Source: Actinomyces culturomici
GTDB lineage: Bacteria > Actinomycetota > Actinomycetes > Actinomycetales > Actinomycetaceae
Reading direction: 5' to 3'
DNA: 64,000 bases
Assembly: GCF_900499005.1 (NCBI RefSeq)
Contig: NZ_LS991316.1
Location: 140,579 to 204,578, forward strand
Shown: one piece after another, positions 59,569-64,000 of the stretch
How positions within the stretch are numbered: position 1 is the first letter of the stretch
How the letters are laid out: every line of letters begins with the position of its first letter
Made by a program: the position numbers and the translations under genes
Notes under the pieces: generated by a model
Seen by the model: the letters and a program-made list of their open reading frames with translations, nothing else
Databases searched by the model: none
Told to the model about the DNA's origin: nothing

Positions 59569-60408
59569 GTGCCGTTCGACCCCGCCGCCCTCATCGATTC
59601 GATCGAGCGCATCGCCGTCGAGACGGTGCCGACGCTCGGCTCGCTCGGCGTCGCCCCGCACCTCCTCGTCCTTCTGGGCGCCGCCTTCCTCGCCGGCGCC
59701 GTCGACGCCGTCGTCGGCGGCGGCGGACTCATCCAGCTTCCGGCCGTCCTCCTCGTCCCGGGCATCGCACCGGTCACCGCGCTCGCGACGAACAAGCTCG
59801 CGAGCTTCGCCGGAACCGGCACGGCCGCCGTCGCCTACTCGCGGAGGATCGGCTCCGACCTGCGCATCGCCGCCCCGACCGCGCTCCTCGCGTTCCTCGC
59901 CGCGTCCGGGGGCGCGGGCCTCGCCTCGAGGATCCCGAAGAACTCCTTCACCCCGCTCGTCATCGGCGCGCTCCTCGTCGTCCTCGTCCTCACGATCGCG
60001 AAGCCGCAGCTCTTCGCCTCGAAGCGCTCCGGACTGCCGATCGGCGCCCTGATCGCGCGCACCGTCCCATTCGGAGGAATCGTCGGCCTCTACGACGGGC
60101 TCCTCGGGCCGGGGACGGGCTCGTTCCTCCTCATGGCGTTCATCGGCGCCGCCCAGATGGACGTCCTGCGCGCGACCGCGCTGACGAAGATCGTCAATTC
60201 CGCGACGAACCTCGGCGCGCTCCTCTTCTTCGGCGCGCACGGCGCGATCGACTGGCCGCTCGGGCTCGCGATGGCCGCCGCGAACATGGCGGGCGGCTAC
60301 ACCGGCGCCCGCTGGGCGACCCGCCTCGGAGCCCGCTTCATCCGCCGCGTCCTCGTCATCGTCGTCCTCGCGCTCCTCGTCAAGCTCGCCTCGCAGCTCG
60401 TCGCCTAG
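59569..60408 (+). CDS. TSUP (TauE/SafE) family membrane transporter
   Basis: This is a 279-residue membrane protein with about eight helices. The two half-repeats of the TSUP family are visible: GAVDAVVGGGGLIQLPAVLL with TNKLASFAGT in the first, and GLYDGLLGPGTGSF with ALTKIVNSATNLG in the second. Family members export sulfite, sulfoacetate or related organic anions. The substrate is not predictable here. It begins with GTG and no ribosome-binding site. Nothing adjacent is related. Confidence 0.88.
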   Translation: MPFDPAALIDSIERIAVETVPTLGSLGVAPHLLVLLGAAFLAGAVDAVVGGGGLIQLPAVLLVPGIAPVTALATNKLASFAGTGTAAVAYSRRIGSDLRIAAPTALLAFLAASGGAGLASRIPKNSFTPLVIGALLVVLVLTIAKPQLFASKRSGLPIGALIARTVPFGGIVGLYDGLLGPGTGSFLLMAFIGAAQMDVLRATALTKIVNSATNLGALLFFGAHGAIDWPLGLAMAAANMAGGYTGARWATRLGARFIRRVLVIVVLALLVKLASQLVA

Positions 60409-60490
60409 GCGCACGAGGCCGGAGCCGCTCCCCGAGAAGGACGACCGATGAGCCGCCGCCCCGCGGACCGAACTCCCCATCGCCCACGAC

Positions 60491-60521
60491 TTGACCCTCA
60501 CGCGACGTCAGGGCGCACGAT
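60491..60521 (+). promoter_or_regulatory. MerR-type promoter and operator of the TipA-like gene
   Basis: TTGACC (60491-60496) and CACGAT (60516-60521) are separated by 19 nt, the long spacer typical of MerR-activated promoters. The near-perfect dyad CCCTCACGCGACGTCAGGG (60495-60513; arms CCCTxACG/CGTxAGGG) sits between the boxes. The -10 ends 6 nt before ATG 60528. Together these suggest autoactivation with DNA distortion. Confidence 0.6.
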
Positions 60522-60527
60522 GATCCC

Positions 60528-61397
60528 ATGAACGCCGGACGAAGCGAGGACGAGACGACGCAGCGGACCGGGAGCCCGGACGTCCCCCGACCGATCGGGG
60601 CCGGAGCCCCGGCCTCGTCGCTCTACACCATCGGCGAGGTCGCGGACCTCGTCGGTGTCACCGTGCGCACGCTCCACCACTGGGAGCGCGAGCGCGTGGT
60701 CGTCCCGTCGCGGCGCTCGCCCGCGGGCTACCGCCTCTACTCCGCCGAGGACGTCGCGCGCCTCCAGCGCGCGCTCGTCTATCGGGAGACGGGGATGGGG
60801 CTCGCGGACATCGCCGAGGCGCTCGACTCGCTCGACGCCCCGGCGCAGCATCTGCGCAGGCAGCGCGCGCTCCTCGTCGAACGCATCGCCCGGCTCGAGG
60901 CGATGGTCGGCTCCGTGGACGCGCTCATCGACAAGGAGGAGAAGGACATGACCATGAGCCCCGAAGAACGATCGACGATCCTCGGCCGCGACTGGACCGA
61001 GGACCCGTACTACGAGGAGGCGAAGGACCGCTACGGCGAGACCGACGACTGGGCGGAGTCTCAGCGTCGCCGCTCCGCCAGGGGTCCCGAGGGCGAGGCC
61101 GCGGCCGCGAAGCGCCTCGAGGAGGTCGAGGCCCGCATCGCCGACGCCATGCGCGCCGGCGTCGAGCCCGGCACCGAGAAGGCCAACGCGCTCGCCGACG
61201 CGCACCGCGCGGCCCTCGACTGGTTCGAGGTGACGCCCGGCAAGCATGCGATCCTCGCGCGCATGTACGTATCGGATCCGCGATTCCACGCCCGCTACGA
61301 GGCGGTCGCGCCCGGACTCGCGGAGTACCTCAAGGCGATCATCGACGCGAACGCGCTCGCCCACGGCGTCGACCCCGAGACGGCCGCCTGGGCCTGA
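60528..61397 (+). CDS. TipA-like MerR-family regulator with TipAS domain
   Basis: This is a 289-residue regulator. Residues 1-30 are a disordered lead. Residues 31-100 are the MerR winged helix (SLYTIGEVADLVGVTVRTLH, HWERERVV, RRSPAGYRLYSAEDVARLQ). A dimerisation coiled coil follows to about 140. Residues 150-289 form a TipAS-like ligand domain (WTEDPYYEEAKDRYGETDDW; HRAALDWFE). There is no cysteine in the protein, so covalent thiopeptide capture through Cys as in Streptomyces TipAL is not possible. Ligands are more likely bound non-covalently. The promoter architecture suggests it activates its own gene. Confidence 0.88.
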   Translation: MNAGRSEDETTQRTGSPDVPRPIGAGAPASSLYTIGEVADLVGVTVRTLHHWERERVVVPSRRSPAGYRLYSAEDVARLQRALVYRETGMGLADIAEALDSLDAPAQHLRRQRALLVERIARLEAMVGSVDALIDKEEKDMTMSPEERSTILGRDWTEDPYYEEAKDRYGETDDWAESQRRRSARGPEGEAAAAKRLEEVEARIADAMRAGVEPGTEKANALADAHRAALDWFEVTPGKHAILARMYVSDPRFHARYEAVAPGLAEYLKAIIDANALAHGVDPETAAWA

Positions 61398-61422
61398 GCC
61401 GCCGGGCGGCCAGCCCTGCGGG

Positions 61423-61519
61423 TGCTGGCAGTCCGGGTACTGGCAGTCCGAGTGCTGGCAGTCCGGGTACTGGCAGTCCGAGTGCTGGCAGTCCGAGTGC
61501 TGGCAGTCCGAGTGCTGGC
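61423..61519. repeat. 15-bp tandem repeat (6.5 copies)
   Basis: Units TGCTGGCAGTCCGAG, with variants TACTGGC and CCGGG, begin every 15 bp from 61423. It starts 26 nt after the stop of the MerR gene. The period keeps a frame open on both strands, but there is no start signal. Confidence 0.95.
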
Positions 61520-61547
61520 CGCCTCTCGTTGAGTCCCCCCTCACCGA

Positions 61548-61592
61548 AAGCATTACCTTTCCTCATCGAAAGCATCACCTTCGCCCGCCGAG
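61548..61592. repeat. GGTAATGC repeat, two reverse copies
   Basis: CGAAAGCATTACCTTTC and CGAAAGCATCACCTTCG are reverse-oriented members of the family at 59330-59514. The remaining spacer to 61710 shows no gene. Confidence 0.75.
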
Positions 61593-61712
61593 GGGATCTC
61601 AGCGCATGACGTCGCGTCGGGACTCGTATGATTTCGCGGCCCACGGCGCGTGACCTCGCCGCGCGAGGCGCATGACTGCGCGCGGAAGGTCGCCCGATCG
61701 GATGCCCGCGCC

Positions 61713-61718
61713 TAGCAT
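61713..61718 (+). promoter_or_regulatory. -10 box of the S4-domain gene (leaderless type)
   Basis: TAGCAT ends 7 nt before ATG 61726. It decides the start: the two ATG codons further upstream in the frame (61672, 61702) would precede this box. Confidence 0.5.
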
Positions 61719-61725
61719 CTACCCC

Positions 61726-62280
61726 ATGACCGACTCCACCGCCCCGACCTCGTCCATCCCCCTACCGACGAGCGCGGAAGCCGACGGCGGAACGCCCGCG
61801 GCGGGTGGCCTCGCGCACCCGGGCGAGCCGGAGCCCGAGATCCCGCGCGGGGCGCTCGCCGACTCGGACTCGGTGCGCGTCGACACCTGGCTGTGGGCGA
61901 TCAGGCGGACGAAGTCACGGTCGCAGGCGACCTCGGCCGCGCGCGCCGGGCACGTCAAGATCAACGGCGACACGGTCAAGGCGGCGCAGAAGGTGCGAGT
62001 CGGCGACGAGGTCAGGCTCCGCGTCGGGGGATTCGACCAGGTGCTCGTCGTTCGGCGGCTCCTCGTCAAGCGGGTCGGGGCCCCACAGGCGCGCGTCTGC
62101 TACGAGGACCTCACTCCCGAGCGGCCCCGCGTCGTCATCCCCGTCGCGCAGCGCGAACGCGGGACGGGCCGCCCTTCGAAGAAGGAGCGGCGAGAACTCG
62201 ACCGCCTGCGCGGACGCGACTCCCACGACCACGCGCGCCTCGATCGGGCGGGCGATCTCGGGTTCGACTTCGAGGAGTGA
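61726..62280 (+). CDS. RNA-binding S4-domain protein (Hsp15/HslR-like)
   Basis: This is a 184-residue protein. Residues 1-45 are an acidic, Pro- and Thr-rich lead. Residues 48-110 form an S4 RNA-binding domain (VRVDTWLWAIRRTKSRSQAT, ARAGHVKINGDTVKA, RVGDEVRLRV). The basic C-terminus contains GRPSKKERRELDRLRGR, typical of the Hsp15 family, which rescues stalled 50S subunits with tRNA-linked nascent chains. ATG 61726 is chosen from the adjacent -10 box. Longer starts lack support. The lead partly overlaps a CCCCGACCTCGTCCATCC repeat motif. Confidence 0.85.
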   Translation: MTDSTAPTSSIPLPTSAEADGGTPAAGGLAHPGEPEPEIPRGALADSDSVRVDTWLWAIRRTKSRSQATSAARAGHVKINGDTVKAAQKVRVGDEVRLRVGGFDQVLVVRRLLVKRVGAPQARVCYEDLTPERPRVVIPVAQRERGTGRPSKKERRELDRLRGRDSHDHARLDRAGDLGFDFEE

Positions 62281-62369
62281 TCCGCGCGCCGGGATCGGGA
62301 GGGGCGTCGCGCGGCTGGGTCCCGGTTCGTCATTGGAGTGGTTGACGACAATCGGAGGGGGTATGGGCC

Positions 62370-62464
62370 CTCCACTTGACGCGAACCCCTCCACTTGACG
62401 CGAACCCCTCCACTTGACGCGAACCCCTCCACTTGACGCGAACCCCTCCACTTGTCGCGAACGC
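62370..62464. repeat. 19-bp tandem repeat (5 copies)
   Basis: CTCCACTTGACGCGAACCC repeats at 62370, 62389, 62408, 62427 and 62446 (the last with TTGTCGCG). Variants occur as paired copies at 38051 and 38132. It lies between the convergent S4-domain gene and the ABC permease remnant. Confidence 0.95.
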
Positions 62465-62539
62465 GGCGTGAACGCGGCGGACGCCCCGCCCGGCGCCCCG
62501 TCCGACGACCGGCGCCCCGTCCGACGACCGGCGCCTCGC

Positions 62540-64000
62540 TCAGAGCACCCGTTCCCGCTTCGCCGCACCCCGCGGGGTCACCGCGCGTGCGACGACGACG
62601 GCGACGAGCGGCGCGCCGACGAGGACGAGCACGAGTTCGGCCCAGGGGATCACCGGGGACAGGCCGACGAGTTCGGGGAAGGCGCCCGAACGGGCGATCG
62701 CGACGACGGCGAGCACTCCCGCGAAGAGACCGGACAGCACGGAGACCGGGACGCACGCGACCGCGAGCCCGATGCCCTGGTAGGCGCTCACGCGCGAGCG
62801 CAGCTCGGAGGTCGCGCCCATGGCCTCGAGGGTCTCGAAGTCGGGGCGCATGTCGGTCGCGGAGAGGACGACGACGAGAGCGACCGTGCCCGCGGCGGCG
62901 ATGAGGGCGACGAAGGCCGCGATGCGCGGAATGAGCAGGGCCGACCGGCTGCTGGATGACGCGGGCCGTCGTGCCCGGCACCGCCTTCGCGACGCGGGCC
63001 GAGAGGGCCTGGGCGCTGAAGGCGCTCACGGGGCGGTCGAGGACGAGGAGCTCCCCGATCGGCTTCGCGGGAAGGCTGAGGGCGGCCGCGGCCTTCGGCG
63101 AGAGGACGATGACGTCGACCTCCGACCGCGCGGTCGCGGGCACGCGCGTCGTCGCGGTGATCGTCGGGTCGGGGGCGTCGGGATCCCCGTTCGACTCGGC
63201 GGCGAGCGCGTCGGTCATGTCGTGGGCGCGCAGCTCGGCGGTCCCGTCGGAGTCGATGTACCTCTCGTCGGGGAGGATCGCCCCGCCGGCGGTCAGCGTC
63301 GTCACCGCGCGCACCATCGCGTCGTCGGAGAGGATCCCCGAGGTCGCGAGGAAGGTGCCGTCGTCGACGATGTAGGCGAGGTCCATCTCGGCGATCGCCG
63401 GGTTCGCGACGTTGAGCGAGAGCGATTCACCGCCGTTGGGCGACACGGCCTCGACGACGAGGGCGGGGCCGTTGCTCGTACTCGACGCCCACGGCATGCC
63501 CCTGAGCGTCGCCGAGTCCTTGACGCTCCGTTCGTCGGCGACCGCGGCGGCCGCCGCGTTCTGCTTCGCGCGCGCCTGCACGGTCGAGTCCGAGGCGTCC
63601 GCGTCGGATACGAGGACGGAGCCGCGCGGGCCGAGGTGGGCCTCGGCGTTCCAGGCGGCCTCGTTCGCGGAGGTGAGGGTGATGAGGAGTCCCGCGGCGA
63701 TGAAGGTCGTCGTCATGAGGGACGCCATCGCGGGCAGGGTGCGGTGCCCGTTGCGGACGGCGTCGCGCAGGGCGAGGCGCACGCCGATCGGAGTCGCGTC
63801 CCTCACCCGCCAGCGCTTCGAGATCGCGTACGGGGCCGACCCGATGAGGCCGGCCTCGAGAAGCCCGACGCCGAGGGCGAGGAGGATGAGCGAGCCGATG
63901 ATCGCGGCGGCGATCGTCGTCGGCACGGCGAGGAGGAGGGCGATCGGGTAGACGGGCGTGCGGCGGACGAGCTTCGAGGGCGCTCGCGCCTTCCCCATGA
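62540..64000 (-). pseudogene. Frameshifted FtsX-type ABC transporter permease (5' end outside window)
   Basis: Coding sequence enters leftward from the right edge. The first part, from about 63998 down to 62950, encodes helices (PVYPIALLLAVPTTIAAAII; ASLMTTTFIAAGLLITL) and an extracellular domain of about 220 residues. The frame then shifts: the expected helix RSALLIPRIAAFVALIAAAG and the rest of the FtsX domain (MRPDFETLEAMGA, GIGLAVACVPVSVLSGL, ending PRGAAKRERVL) read in another frame to the stop at 62540. One extra base near 62944-62956, within CCGACCGGCTG, would explain it. The two parts together look like the second half of a MacB/FtsX-type permease. The defect may be a real mutation or a sequencing error. 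Confidence 0.75.

Noticed and set aside
62100-62539. Continuation of the long reverse frame past the permease frameshift
   Set aside because: After the shift the frame encodes Arg-rich nonsense and runs antisense to the S4-domain gene, while the true permease sequence continues in another frame and stops at 62540.

Overview
The window is high-GC DNA from an actinobacterium. Several features point to the Actinomycetaceae (Actinomyces/Schaalia type): the actinobacterial order of the str, S10, spc and alpha ribosomal blocks, a four-cysteine S14, GTG/TTG starts on core genes, and LAxTG surface anchors. Genus and species cannot be fixed from the sequence alone.

Layout. 60-136 is a CAT-anticodon tRNA, followed by rpoB-rpoC (469-7860). 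A leftward nuclease-like gene (8263-9309) sits between two arrays of one 94-bp repeat. The str block rpsL-rpsG-fusA-tuf runs from 10441 to 14849. Two large cell-wall-anchored surface proteins (15068-20686 and 20839-23826) separate tuf from the S10 block. The S10 block (rpsJ to rpsQ, 24294-29516) and the spc block (rplN to rplO, 30416-34726) are split by about 900 bp of repeats. Then come secY-adk-map (34931-37732), a second repeat-filled gap, infA-rpmJ-rpsM-rpsK-rpoA-rplQ (38637-41748; no rpsD), and an alpha-glucan utilisation cluster (42100-49303: GH13 enzyme, ABC binding protein, two permeases, a second GH13 enzyme, LacI regulator). A ROK sugar kinase overlaps truA, followed by rplM-rpsI, glmM, leftward coaA, glmS, a GRP-type sugar transporter, a TSUP transporter, a TipA-like MerR regulator, an S4-domain protein, and a frameshifted FtsX-type ABC permease running off the right edge.

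How it fits together. Most genes are translation and transcription machinery in tightly coupled operons (ATGA, TGATG and TAATG overlaps), with strong TTGACC-N18-TAGACT promoters and perfect GC-rich terminator hairpins. Inserted among them are accessory modules: the surface proteins, the alpha-glucan cluster (whose products could feed the ROK kinase and amino-sugar synthesis through glmS/glmM) and the nuclease-like gene.

The main novelty is non-coding. Several families of intergenic repeats recur at separate sites: a 94-bp unit in tandem arrays (three arrays plus one degenerate copy), a TTTGGCGG hairpin element with a compensatory base-pair change, a GGTAATGC element, a TGAACAAGCGCGCAA 15-mer and a CCTCGTCGATC terminator-like motif. 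A set of single genes also shares one geometry, a TAnnnT-like -10 box ending 6-7 nt before the start codon, which implies leaderless mRNAs.
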